Below the pieces are notes generated by a model that did not search any database, had not been told where the DNA came from, and saw nothing but the letters and a program-made list of their open reading frames with translations. Below are positions 1 to 7,409 of a stretch of 17,677 nucleotides of DNA, piece by piece; the stretch's first letter is position 1, and each line of letters begins with the position of its first letter. Source of the DNA: Eubacteriaceae bacterium (GTDB lineage Bacteria; Bacillota_A; Clostridia; Eubacteriales; Anaerofustaceae); the NCBI GenBank assembly GCA_031280495.1, contig JAITGT010000076.1, forward strand, positions 1 through 17,677. Direction: 5' to 3'. Made by a program: the position numbers and the translations under genes.

Positions 1-152
1 CTAACTCCTCCCTGCCTGAAATTGCCGGAAGTACTATATTGCCTTTTGAGCAGGTTCTTTCACGTTCCCAGGCAGCGCTTTTGGCTGTGCGGCACCGAGA
101 ATTTCTTGATAACATAGACAAGATTCGCGACAGCGGGGCAATAATACTATAA
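1..152 (+). CDS. C-terminal end of an unidentified protein (5' part outside the window)
   Basis: A frame open from the window edge (codons in phase from base 3) runs 49 codons to a TAA at 150-152. The visible tail reads like real protein: a mixed segment followed by the helical stretch AVRHREFLDNIDKIRDSG and the end AIIL. I do not recognise the family. It lies on the same strand as the LCP gene that follows, 42 bases before that gene's ATG. A promoter-like TATAAT overlaps its stop codon, so the next gene may have its own start of transcription. The fragment is too short to assign a function. Confidence 0.55.
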   Translation, partial: NSSLPEIAGSTILPFEQVLSRSQAALLAVRHREFLDNIDKIRDSGAIIL

Positions 153-153
153 T
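124..153 (+). promoter_or_regulatory. Putative sigma-A-type promoter of the LCP gene
   Basis: A perfect TATAAT at 148-153 has a weak -35 candidate TTCGCG at 124-129, 18 bases upstream. Transcription would begin near 160, which leaves a leader of about 35 bases to the ATG at 195 but almost none to the TTG at 165. This is one reason for preferring the ATG start. The -10 is convincing, the -35 is not. Confidence 0.45.
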
Positions 154-194
154 ATAAGAACAGATTGGACTCGAAGCGAGAGCATTGCAACAGA

Positions 195-1694
195 ATGTCT
201 GAAAACGGCGAGAGGGATCCAAGGCCCAAAAAAGTAAACAGCGTTCTCTACATTGCGGCGGTGGCCATGATTTTTGCCGAGGCTTTTTTCGCTGTCCTTT
301 TTGTCTACCGCCTCTACGTGATAGCCCCTCCCCGCATTTTCGCCTGGGTTGCATCTATTGTCTTTCTGGCTGTTGTCACCCATTACAGCCTGATCGTTTT
401 CCGTGACAAAAGGGCAAATGCTTCATCCATGGCAAGCGTCGCCTTCTCGCTTGTCTTCATTGCCGCCTTTTCCTATGTCCTAGGCGTCTTGATGTCTTTC
501 TTTTCCTCGCTGGAAGCAATTCAGGGCGACAGCGGCTCGCCTGCCGCAATGCAGCTGTATGTTTTGCGCACTTCCGAAAGCCAGGGGGTGGAAGAGGCAA
601 AAAGCATGCTCATCGGAGTGAGGGGCGCAATTGACGCGGACATGACAAGACAGGCTTTGTCTGAAATAGCCACCCTTTCAGGAGGCACGCCAGGCACAGT
701 CATATTTCAGGACTTTGACTCTATGGCCTCTTCCCTTAAAAGCAAGGAAGTGGACGCCATCCTTCTTAAAGACTCTTACATGCCTCTCGTAGACGACAAC
801 TTTGAAGGCTTTTCCTCTTCGGTGCGCCCAATTTATTCCTATGAATCAAAGGCTGCCCCATCAAGCGGCACCCAATTGGCAGACCTGGCAAAAACGCCCT
901 TTTGCGCCTATATCAGCGGAGTGGACGCATCCGGCCAGCTGTCTGACGTCAATGTCATTGTTACCGTCAACCCGGTTGCCCATGAAATTCTCCTTACTAA
1001 TGTGCCAAGGGACTACTATGTCTATTTAGACGGGGATCCTGAAAAACCGGACAAGCTGACCCACAGCGGAATATATGGTATAGGGAGTTCAAAAAGCACG
1101 ATTGAAAAGCTGATGGGAATAAAAATCAACTACTACGTCAATGTCAGCTTCCGCTCCGTCGTTAACATTGTCGACGCTGTCGGAGGCATTGACGTGTACT
1201 CCGAGCGCGATTTTACGAGCATTTGGTCTTTGGATCGCCGCATCACATATTCCTATACCACTGGCCTCAACCATTTGGACGGCCGCGCTGCCCTAGCCTT
1301 TGCGCGCGAACGAAAGCAGTTTGCATCCGGGGATCGCATGCGCAGCCAAAACCAGGAAGCAGTCATCAAAGCAATTATTCAAAAAATGCTTAGCCCCTCA
1401 ATTATCGCCAACATTAGCCCAATTCTTAAAGCGGTTACGTCCAACACGCTTACCGACATTCGGCCGGAGCAAATTCTCTCGCTTATCCGCATGCAGCTTG
1501 CGGACAGCCCCACCTGGAAAATAAGCTCCTTTAACCTAGACGGCGAAGACGCGACGCGCCGCTGTTTTTCGACAGGCGGGTATTCCTTTGTTATCGTGCC
1601 AGATGAAGATATGGTCTATAAAGCTAGAGGCATGATTGCGGAAGTCTTGCGGGGGCGGGAAGAAAACAATTCAGATATGCCTCTTACGCCTTGA
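195..1694 (+). CDS. LytR-CpsA-Psr (LCP) family protein, CpsA type with three membrane helices
   Basis: LCP enzymes move undecaprenyl-linked polymers such as teichoic acids or capsule onto peptidoglycan at the outer face of the membrane. The 499-residue product has a short cytoplasmic N-terminus, three hydrophobic helices at about 17-40, 48-69 and 79-103, an extracytoplasmic accessory region at about 118-225, and an LCP catalytic domain at about 235-440. Family motifs seen are SDVNVIVTVNP (250-260), NVPRDYYV (269-276) with the conserved Arg 272, VGGIDV (329-334), and the arginine-rich FARERKQFASGDRMRSQNQ (369-387). Three helices plus an accessory domain is the layout of streptococcal CpsA. The ATG at 195 is preferred to the TTG at 165 because of promoter position; neither has a strong Shine-Dalgarno site. 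The polymer transferred cannot be told from this window. Confidence 0.93.
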   Translation: MSENGERDPRPKKVNSVLYIAAVAMIFAEAFFAVLFVYRLYVIAPPRIFAWVASIVFLAVVTHYSLIVFRDKRANASSMASVAFSLVFIAAFSYVLGVLMSFFSSLEAIQGDSGSPAAMQLYVLRTSESQGVEEAKSMLIGVRGAIDADMTRQALSEIATLSGGTPGTVIFQDFDSMASSLKSKEVDAILLKDSYMPLVDDNFEGFSSSVRPIYSYESKAAPSSGTQLADLAKTPFCAYISGVDASGQLSDVNVIVTVNPVAHEILLTNVPRDYYVYLDGDPEKPDKLTHSGIYGIGSSKSTIEKLMGIKINYYVNVSFRSVVNIVDAVGGIDVYSERDFTSIWSLDRRITYSYTTGLNHLDGRAALAFARERKQFASGDRMRSQNQEAVIKAIIQKMLSPSIIANISPILKAVTSNTLTDIRPEQILSLIRMQLADSPTWKISSFNLDGEDATRRCFSTGGYSFVIVPDEDMVYKARGMIAEVLRGREENNSDMPLTP

Positions 1695-1740
1695 CTTGCT
1701 ATTTTTGTGAAAAGCCAAGAGCTCCAGGGCAAAGGCGGCC

Positions 1741-1773
1741 AAAGCCCAAACGCATTTTTGCCGGGGGCTTTTT
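1741..1773 (+). terminator. Probable intrinsic terminator after the LCP gene
   Basis: AAAGCCC at 1741-1747 pairs with GGGCTTT at 1765-1771, and the run of five Ts (1769-1773) begins inside the downstream arm. The 17-base loop is long for a terminator. It lies 46 bases after the LCP stop, which suits the role. Confidence 0.45.
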
Positions 1774-2611
1774 CTGCCTATTTCAGAGGGGCTGCACAAG
1801 CATGGCTCATTTGGCAGCGTTTGCGCCGGCAGTGCCCAGCTTCACGGCAGCGCTTTCGCCTGCTGCATCCGGGCGAGTCTTTGGCGCTCTGCCGACGCGC
1901 GAGGCTCTTACGGCCAGCGGCCCGTTTTTTTTTTTGCGCTACGCTGGCTCTGGGGCGCGCCTTCGCCGCAGCTCGCCCAAGGACCGCCGCCAAGGGCACC
2001 GGATATAAGCTGCCTGCCCGCGCTTGCGCGCACAGTGCGCCGATTTCCGGAAGCCCTGCAAAGCGTGCCGCCTGCAGCTGTTTTCAGGCGCGCAAAGCAG
2101 CGCGCAAAGACAGGCAAGCCTCTTCTTGCGGCGTCTCCGCTCTGCCCAGGAAGCAGGGGGCTATTGAGATATGTTGCTAATTGAGTGATATCAATATATA
2201 TGTGAGATATGGCTGCATGTCCATGGCATTGCCTGTATGACTGTGCCGACTCTGCATTTGCGAGACTCTGCAATAGCTGCCTCACAGGGCTTAAGAAAGC
2301 AAATCGCTGCGCTATGCGAAAAAGGGGCCGCCGTCATAGCGATCGCAAAACAGATGGCGCTTGGCCAAACCTCTGGAGGCGAACCATTAAGCTGGACGGA
2401 GAAACTGTGGGCACAGCGCCCAGTCCCCGCGCATGCAGCCACCAGACAGCCGCCAAAGGCGAGGGGATAGCCAGGGCAAGGCAGGAAATTTTGGCGGATT
2501 CGCCAGCTTCAATTTTGAAGGCTGTCGAGAAACTGCATCTGGCGTGCAGCCGAGAGACTGTCAGCTGCGCCATCCTCAAAGATTGGGCATGCCAATAAAA
2601 CGCTTGCCCTG

Positions 2612-3213
2612 CGGAGCGGCTGCCAGCGCGGAAAAAAGGGTTGAATATATAAGCACTCGAAAATTCGTTCCAGCCTACAAAGCGCCTTTCTATGTGAAAC
2701 AGGAATACCTAGGCATTGTTTCGCTGAAAATCCTTTGGCTTGGATATCCTAAGCGTTTTAGCAATATGGGAAGGCTGGGATGCACTTTTTGCTACCAATG
2801 GCTTTCAAAAAGAAGCAAAAAAAACGGATCAAGTGAGCGGAAAAATGAAAGAGGCAGGGGCAGAGGGAATTTTGCATGGAGGGGCAATGCGCGCTTGAAG
2901 CTTTGCTTCATTGAAGGGGCAAAAGCCCAACAGAGGCTAAGGCAGAGGCGAACGCTGGGCTTTCGAACCGTTTGCGATTCGCTGTTCCCATATTTTTTAG
3001 CCCATATATCTAAGAAGCCCTCGCCTCTGCAGGCAGCGGGTGTATGTCGCCTGGATGTGGAATGGCCTGCGCAGCTTTTCAGCCATATAAAAAAAGCCGC
3101 CGCCAAGGCCTTCTTGCAAAGAGCCTGCTTTAGGGAGAAGCCGCAATGGGCATGCGCCCCTTTCGCATGCGGTATAAAAAAGCATGAAATGCGAACGCTG
3201 TGCAGCCGCTCCG
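2612..3213. repeat. Pair of near-perfect inverted repeats about 600 bases apart
   Basis: CGGAGCGGCTGC at 2612-2623 is exactly matched on the opposite strand by GCAGCCGCTCCG at 3202-3213. The match extends inward by CAGCG if one extra base is allowed. The arrangement resembles the terminal inverted repeats of a small mobile element of about 600 bp. No transposase and no target-site duplication were seen, so the element interpretation is tentative. Confidence 0.35.
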
Positions 3214-3289
3214 AGTGGGCCGCATGATGCTTGCCGAGTCTGGGCGGAAGCGGCGCGGCGCCTGCACCATCCACGCCGCTATTTCGCAT

Positions 3290-3310
3290 AGAAGGCAAAA
3301 TAAGCCTTCT
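3290..3310 (-). terminator. Hairpin downstream of thrB, weak terminator candidate
   Basis: AGAAGGC (3290-3296) and GCCTTCT (3304-3310) form a perfect 7-bp stem with a 7-base loop, 58 bases beyond the thrB stop. No T-run follows on either strand, so it may only stabilise the 3' end or act with Rho. Confidence 0.25.
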
Positions 3311-3367
3311 CGAGCGGAAGCGCAAAACGCCTGACTGGCAAACGCGGGAGGCAGCGAAAATGCAATG

Positions 3368-4252
3368 CTATGTCACGGAAAAGCGCAGGCCTTCGCTGCT
3401 GATGCGCAGGGGGCGCGCCTGCCAGCCCCTCAGTTCCCTTTTGAGGCGGCTTTTTATTGCGTAAAAACAGTCTGCCGAGTCTGCAATGGCCATAATGGTT
3501 GGCCCTGCGCCGCTGATGTAAGTGCCAATGGCTCCAGATTCCATAGCCAGCCGCCGCGCATCTTCATAGCCTGCAATGAGAGGAGCGCGATACGGCTGGT
3601 GCAGCCTGTCGTCAAGCGCTTCAGCTAGATGGCGGCTGTTGCCCTTTGCGAGCGCCGCAGTAAGCAGCGCGGCATGGCTGATGTTGTAGACAGCGTCCGC
3701 CCGGCTGTAATGGCCTGGGAGCGCTTTGCGCGCGGACTTTGTCGACAGCTTAAAGTTCGGTATCATGGCAATAAACCGAAATTTCCGGTCGATTGAGAAG
3801 CGCATGGCTTTATAGCCGGATTCAGTCTGATAGCTGAGAACAGCTCCGCCGAAAATGTTTGGCGCGACATTGTCCGGATGCCCCTCGATCTCGCAGGCAG
3901 TGGCGAACAGCCTCTCTCTGTCAATTTTTTGCCCTGTATACAAGTAAGCCAGAGCTACGCCAGCCCCGATGCAGCAAGCGCTGGATCCCAACCCCCGGGA
4001 TATGGGAACCTGTGAGCGGAGCTGAATCTCATAACCTTCCGGCCGAGGCGCTTTCAGCTTGTCCAAGGCGCAATAAAGGCTGCGGACGATAAGGTGGCTG
4101 TCGTTTTTTGCCCGATCGCGCACGCCATTAATGACGGCGTCTTTTCTTCTTGCCGTAAACGTGACTGTGTTCTCCATTGAAAGGCAGACGCCAATGCAGT
4201 CAAATCCAGGGCCCATGTTTGCGCTCGTGGCCCGCGTAATTACTGTGAACAT
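3368..4252 (-). CDS. thrB: Homoserine kinase
   Basis: ThrB phosphorylates L-homoserine with ATP to O-phosphohomoserine, the substrate of the threonine synthase encoded just upstream. The 294-residue protein is of normal length for this GHMP kinase family. It shows the N-terminal SANMGPGFDCIG (10-21), the ATP-binding ISRGLGSSACC (84-94), EGHPDNVAP (123-131) and the C-terminal glycine motif YISGAGPT (245-252). The frame is open further upstream to 4399, but that extension lies inside thrC and is not homoserine-kinase-like. The ATG at 4252 is one base after the thrC stop and has a GAGGG Shine-Dalgarno site within the last thrC codons. thrB is therefore almost certainly co-transcribed and translationally coupled with thrC. 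Confidence 0.96.
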   Translation of the reverse strand: MFTVITRATSANMGPGFDCIGVCLSMENTVTFTARRKDAVINGVRDRAKNDSHLIVRSLYCALDKLKAPRPEGYEIQLRSQVPISRGLGSSACCIGAGVALAYLYTGQKIDRERLFATACEIEGHPDNVAPNIFGGAVLSYQTESGYKAMRFSIDRKFRFIAMIPNFKLSTKSARKALPGHYSRADAVYNISHAALLTAALAKGNSRHLAEALDDRLHQPYRAPLIAGYEDARRLAMESGAIGTYISGAGPTIMAIADSADCFYAIKSRLKRELRGWQARPLRISSEGLRFSVT

Positions 4253-4253
4253 T

Positions 4254-5747
4254 CTATCCCTCAAGGAAGCGAAGAATATACTCTCGCATCGACCCTTTTT
4301 CCAGTTTTTGCTCTTTTCTTGCTTTCTTGAGCTCAATGCCGTCCAGCGCCCGCGGAATGGCATGGCCGGTCTTCTCCGACAGGGCATGCATGCTGTCAAT
4401 TTCGCTTTCTGGCGCCGTGCCGAACAGCGCTTCCAGCACTGTTTTCGGAAACTTAAATGGGCTGGCGGTCCCTAGTATGACTGTATGGGGCTTTTCGTTT
4501 CCGGTTTCGGCTTCAGCGCTCCAAACCTGCCATGCCTTGTAGGCGCAGGCAGTGTGCGTGTCGATAAGAAGCCCTTTCTCTTCCCATGCGCTTTTGATGG
4601 CGGCGCGTGTTTCGCTTTCCGTAGCGCGCGCCGCATAGAAAGAGCCCAAGGCCTTGTTGCCACTGTCCATGGAGTAATAGCCTTTTTCTGCCAGTGAACC
4701 CATCAGCCTGCTTGTTTCGCGATCGCTGTAGCCGACAGCGCTGAAGATCAGCCTCTCAAGGTTTGAAGAGATTAAAATATCCATGGAAGGCGATATTGTT
4801 TTTCGAAATTCACGCCTGCGGTCGTACACTCCAGTGCGGAAAAAGTCGTAGAGAACGGCATTGTCGTTCGAAGCCAAAATAAGCTTTTTGACGGGGAGCC
4901 CTGTCTTCATCGCATAATATCCAGCAAGGATATCGCCGAAGTTGCCACTCGGCACAGCAAAATTTACTTTCTCCCCGTCCTCAATCAGCCCTCTCTCCCT
5001 TAGCTTTGCATAGGCATAATAGTAATAGACAATTTGCGGAAGAAGCCTTCCAATGTTAATAGAGTTTGCGCTGGACAGTGCAACCCCTTTTTCCAGCAGA
5101 GCTGCCCCAAAACTCTCGTCCGCGAATATTTCCTTAACCGCAGCCTGCGCGTCGTCGAAGTTTCCTACGACAGCCGCTGCCGCTGTGTTGCTTCCTTCTT
5201 GCGTGAGCATTTGCAGCTTTTGCAGCGCTCCAACGCCATTGTGTGGGTAAAAGGCAATCGCGTCAAAGCCATCAATGTTGGAAAAGCTCTCAAGGGCCGC
5301 TTTTCCGGTGTCCCCCGACGTTGCCGTAAGAATGGCTATTCGATGGCTTAGCCCATTTTTCCCCAACGCCGTTTTCATAAGGTGGGGCAGTATCGACAGG
5401 GCGGCGTCCTTAAAGGCGAGTGTCTTGCCATGGTAAAGCTCAAGCACGCTCACCGAGCCCTTAGTTGTAAGGGGAAAAATCTCGCCCGTTTCAAAATTGG
5501 CTAAGTTATAGGCACGCTCAACGCATTCTGAGACTTCCTCTTCCGTATAGTCGTCAAGGAGGGTGGAAAGGATCGCCTTTGCTGTTTGCGGGTACCCTAA
5601 GCCCAGGAAAGCTTCCGCTTCAAAGCGCCTTGTTTCTGTGAGAGGGCTGACAAAAAGCCCCCCTTCCTCGCTGATTCCCCGCAGAATGCATTGGGATGCT
5701 GGCAAAGAGAGGCTGGAATCGCGCGTGCTCGTGTATTGATAGCCCAT
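4254..5747 (-). CDS. thrC: Threonine synthase
   Basis: Threonine synthase converts O-phosphohomoserine to L-threonine and phosphate with pyridoxal phosphate. The 497-residue protein is of the long, fungal/clostridial-type class of fold-type II PLP enzymes. It begins with the typical YQYTSTRD (3-10). The PLP lysine is Lys 113 in GKTLAFKDAA (107-116), and glycine-rich cofactor-binding stretches are TATSGDTGKAA and VPSGNFGDI. It is first in a two-gene operon with thrB, one base away. The ATG at 5747 is chosen because the conserved N-terminus starts there, although its Shine-Dalgarno site is weak. A TATAAT 94 bases upstream on this strand is the probable promoter. No T-box was seen in the leader. 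Confidence 0.96.
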   Translation of the reverse strand: MGYQYTSTRDSSLSLPASQCILRGISEEGGLFVSPLTETRRFEAEAFLGLGYPQTAKAILSTLLDDYTEEEVSECVERAYNLANFETGEIFPLTTKGSVSVLELYHGKTLAFKDAALSILPHLMKTALGKNGLSHRIAILTATSGDTGKAALESFSNIDGFDAIAFYPHNGVGALQKLQMLTQEGSNTAAAAVVGNFDDAQAAVKEIFADESFGAALLEKGVALSSANSINIGRLLPQIVYYYYAYAKLRERGLIEDGEKVNFAVPSGNFGDILAGYYAMKTGLPVKKLILASNDNAVLYDFFRTGVYDRRREFRKTISPSMDILISSNLERLIFSAVGYSDRETSRLMGSLAEKGYYSMDSGNKALGSFYAARATESETRAAIKSAWEEKGLLIDTHTACAYKAWQVWSAEAETGNEKPHTVILGTASPFKFPKTVLEALFGTAPESEIDSMHALSEKTGHAIPRALDGIELKKARKEQKLEKGSMREYILRFLEG

Positions 5748-5781
5748 AAATGTTTCCCGGTTTCAATTTGCGCAAACAGCT

Positions 5782-5846
5782 GGCAGGAGAGCGCCGCTTT
5801 GCTGGAAGGCGGGCTCCTGCGCGCCGCTTTGGCTGCCTTTATTATA
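5782..5846 (-). promoter_or_regulatory. Promoter and structured leader of thrC-thrB
   Basis: On the minus strand a perfect TATAAT lies at 5846-5841; no good -35 is seen, and GGCCTA about 17 bases upstream is poor. The leader of roughly 90 bases contains GCAGGAG (5820-5814) able to pair with CTCCTGC (5789-5783). It also carries an 11-base direct repeat: plus-strand GCGCCGCTTTG at 5791-5801 and again at 5821-5831, exactly 30 bases apart. The stem has no T-run, so it is not an obvious terminator. No T-box sequence and no leader peptide rich in threonine codons was found. Confidence 0.4.
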
Positions 5847-5995
5847 GCACGGTTTTCGCGCAATAGGCCCCTTACCGCCTCCTGCCTGCGCATTTGGGCG
5901 CGGCGGCCTGGCGGCGCTTCGCCTCCCTGTGCGTTAATTCACCGCAAACGGAATCAATTTTGGGGATAATTTCCCTGCCCTGCAAGAAAGCTCCT

Positions 5996-6022
5996 TTGTC
6001 AGCGGCGGATTTGCTGTATAAT
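5996..6022 (+). promoter_or_regulatory. Putative promoter of the iron-ADH-family gene
   Basis: TTGTCA at 5996-6001 and a perfect TATAAT at 6017-6022 are 15 bases apart, slightly short; TTTGTC at 5995 gives 16. Transcription would start near 6029, leaving a leader of about 73 bases. In the leader, GCCC (6061-6064) may pair with GGGC (6086-6089). The remainder of the 354-base gap between thrC and this gene (5748-6101) holds only the divergent thrC promoter and leader. Confidence 0.5.
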
Positions 6023-6101
6023 GAGAATTGCACAGCTATTCCACAAATTAACGGAAAGAGGCCCGCGCATGGCGCTTTTGGCGCAGGGCGTGCAATGAAA
6101 T

Positions 6102-7295
6102 ATGAACAAGTTCAGCCTGAAACTGCCGTCATTTATTGATTTTGGCTGGGGGAGCGCAAACAATCTGCCTATTCATGTAAAGAAGTTTGGCAAGAACGCA
6201 CTTGTCTTTACGGGAAGCCAGTCCTTGTATGATTCGGGCATTGCCGACAACATCTTTTCATCCCTCAAAGAGTCGGGCGTCTTGTTTGATGCCATCAAAA
6301 CGCAGGGAGAGCCATCTGTCAGCTCCATTGATCGCCTCGTTCAAATGCTTCGAAGCGATTATGATCTGACTAAATATGACGCAATTGTGGCAATTGGAGG
6401 CGGAAGCGTCATTGACGCCGCAAAGGCAGTGAGCGCAATGATTTTCGAAAGCGGATCAGTCGAACGCTATATTGAGAACGTGGGAAGCGCCAGCCTGTCC
6501 GGAAAAACGATGCCGCTTATCGCTGTGCCTTCCACGGCAGGGAGCGGGAGCGAAGCGACATCCAGCGCCATTATCGCAAAACCCGGCGAAAATGGCTTTA
6601 AGTCCAGGCTGAGCCACCTATCCCTTATGCCGCAGGTTGCGATCGTGGATCCGTTTCTTACCATTACGCTGCCCAAGGAGACGCGGACGCACTGCATCAT
6701 TGAGTGCCTTGTGCAGATCCTGGAGGCATACACATCCAGGGAGGCAAACTCTTATACAGATGCCTTGCTTGTCGATGCGCTCGGCTTTCTTGCCGCAAAC
6801 ATGCGCAAGGCAGTCAGCGAACAGGAAAGTGTAAGCGCTGACGTGCTTGAAAGGCTGTCTTATGCTGCCCTTTTGTCCGGAATGGGGGCGGAAAACTCCT
6901 CCATAGCCGCGCAGCACAGCATTTTTCACGCAATTGGCTCCCTGTATGGCATTGCGCACTCCGCTATTTGCTCCGCCATACTGTACCCGACGGCCCTTAT
7001 AAACATGCGCAAGGTTCAAATGCTTGAGCCGGAAAGCACGACGACGGCGAAATTTGCCATGGTCGGATCTATTTTTAGCCACATGGCCTATGACGAAAAC
7101 AAGCACCACGTTCTTTTGCGCGCCGCCAGCCAGTCCCTTCTCAAGATGTCCACAGACTTTGCCCTGCCCAAACTCCGCGACTTAGGGATCCCAAAAGAGG
7201 ATTTTTATAAGATCGCGTCCAGCACTGTGCAGGAAGGCAACCCAGTGCAGCTGGCGGAAACGGAGATTATTGAGATTCTTGAACTCAGCTGGTAA
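6102..7295 (+). CDS. Iron-containing alcohol dehydrogenase family protein with altered metal site
   Basis: The 397-residue protein has the two-domain layout of group III (iron-dependent) alcohol dehydrogenases. It shows the N-terminal IDFGWGS (12-18), the NAD(P)-binding AIGGGSVIDAAKA (97-109) and the substrate-side PSTAGSGSEAT (143-153). Family members reduce aldehydes or ketones, or act as maleylacetate or glycerol dehydrogenases. In the family the metal is held by one Asp and three His. Here the segment after Leu190-Pro191 aligns without gaps to the usual one, but the Asp is Glu 201 and the next His is Gln 205. His 276 (FHAIG) and His 286 (IAHSAI) remain. It may use another metal, act without one, or have lost activity. 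The start has only a weak, distant GGGCG. It precedes the P-loop ATPase and oxidoreductase genes on the same strand; the substrate is unknown. Confidence 0.88.
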   Translation: MNKFSLKLPSFIDFGWGSANNLPIHVKKFGKNALVFTGSQSLYDSGIADNIFSSLKESGVLFDAIKTQGEPSVSSIDRLVQMLRSDYDLTKYDAIVAIGGGSVIDAAKAVSAMIFESGSVERYIENVGSASLSGKTMPLIAVPSTAGSGSEATSSAIIAKPGENGFKSRLSHLSLMPQVAIVDPFLTITLPKETRTHCIIECLVQILEAYTSREANSYTDALLVDALGFLAANMRKAVSEQESVSADVLERLSYAALLSGMGAENSSIAAQHSIFHAIGSLYGIAHSAICSAILYPTALINMRKVQMLEPESTTTAKFAMVGSIFSHMAYDENKHHVLLRAASQSLLKMSTDFALPKLRDLGIPKEDFYKIASSTVQEGNPVQLAETEIIEILELSW

Positions 7296-7409
7296 AGCGC
7301 GCTTTGCCGCCGCCGCGCTTCGCGGGGGTGGATGGCTGGCGCATAGCGAAAACCTAAAACGCATTAGCCACTGGGCCTGATTGCCAATGGCTGGAAAGAA
7401 GGCCAGGAC

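Larger units (their letters stand above)
1774..3367. other. Long stretch without a recognisable gene, rich in inverted repeats
   Basis: No frame on either strand gives a protein family I recognise, and none has a convincing ribosome binding site. The first part (to about 2160) is GC-rich and contains a run of 11 Ts at 1925-1935 inside the loop of a GCCAGCG/CGCTGGC stem (1913-1919 with 1942-1948). An AT-rich patch at 2165-2210 holds a promoter-like TTGCTA (2174-2179) and TATATG (2197-2202) 17 bases apart. Small hairpins include CGCCTG/CAGGCG near 2069-2090, GGCG-GATT-CGCC near 2493, CTTCAA/TTGAAG near 2507-2520, ATTGG/CCAAT (2582-2596), TGAAGC/GCTTCA near 2896-2910 and GGGC-AAAA-GCCC (2917-2928). 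Codons 2237-2400 followed by 2470-2598 in another frame look protein-like and may be a broken gene. No tRNA, rRNA or known structured RNA was recognised. Confidence 0.6.

Noticed and set aside
2130..2165. CCAGGAAGCAGGGGG resembling part of the SRP RNA core
   Set aside because: The conserved GGTCAGG/GGAAGCAGCC context and the long flanking helix are missing.
1691..2180. Open frames across 1691-2180 on both strands
   Set aside because: Products are rich in Arg, Ala, Cys and Pro with no recognisable motif or ribosome binding site; they reflect the GC-rich composition.
2940..2990. TTCGAACC resembling a tRNA T-loop
   Set aside because: The flanking bases do not form the five-pair T-stem and no acceptor or anticodon stem can be built around it.
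2792..3325. Minus-strand 177-codon open frame
   Set aside because: No ribosome binding site, no recognisable motif, unusual composition and overlap with a plus-strand open frame of equal quality.
4253..4399. Upstream extension of the thrB frame to 4399
   Set aside because: The added 49 residues lie inside thrC and have no kinase character; the conserved N-terminus begins at 4252 with a good ribosome binding site.
5748..5840. T-box riboswitch in front of thrC
   Set aside because: No AGGGTGGNACCGCG-like sequence and no terminator/antiterminator pair is present.
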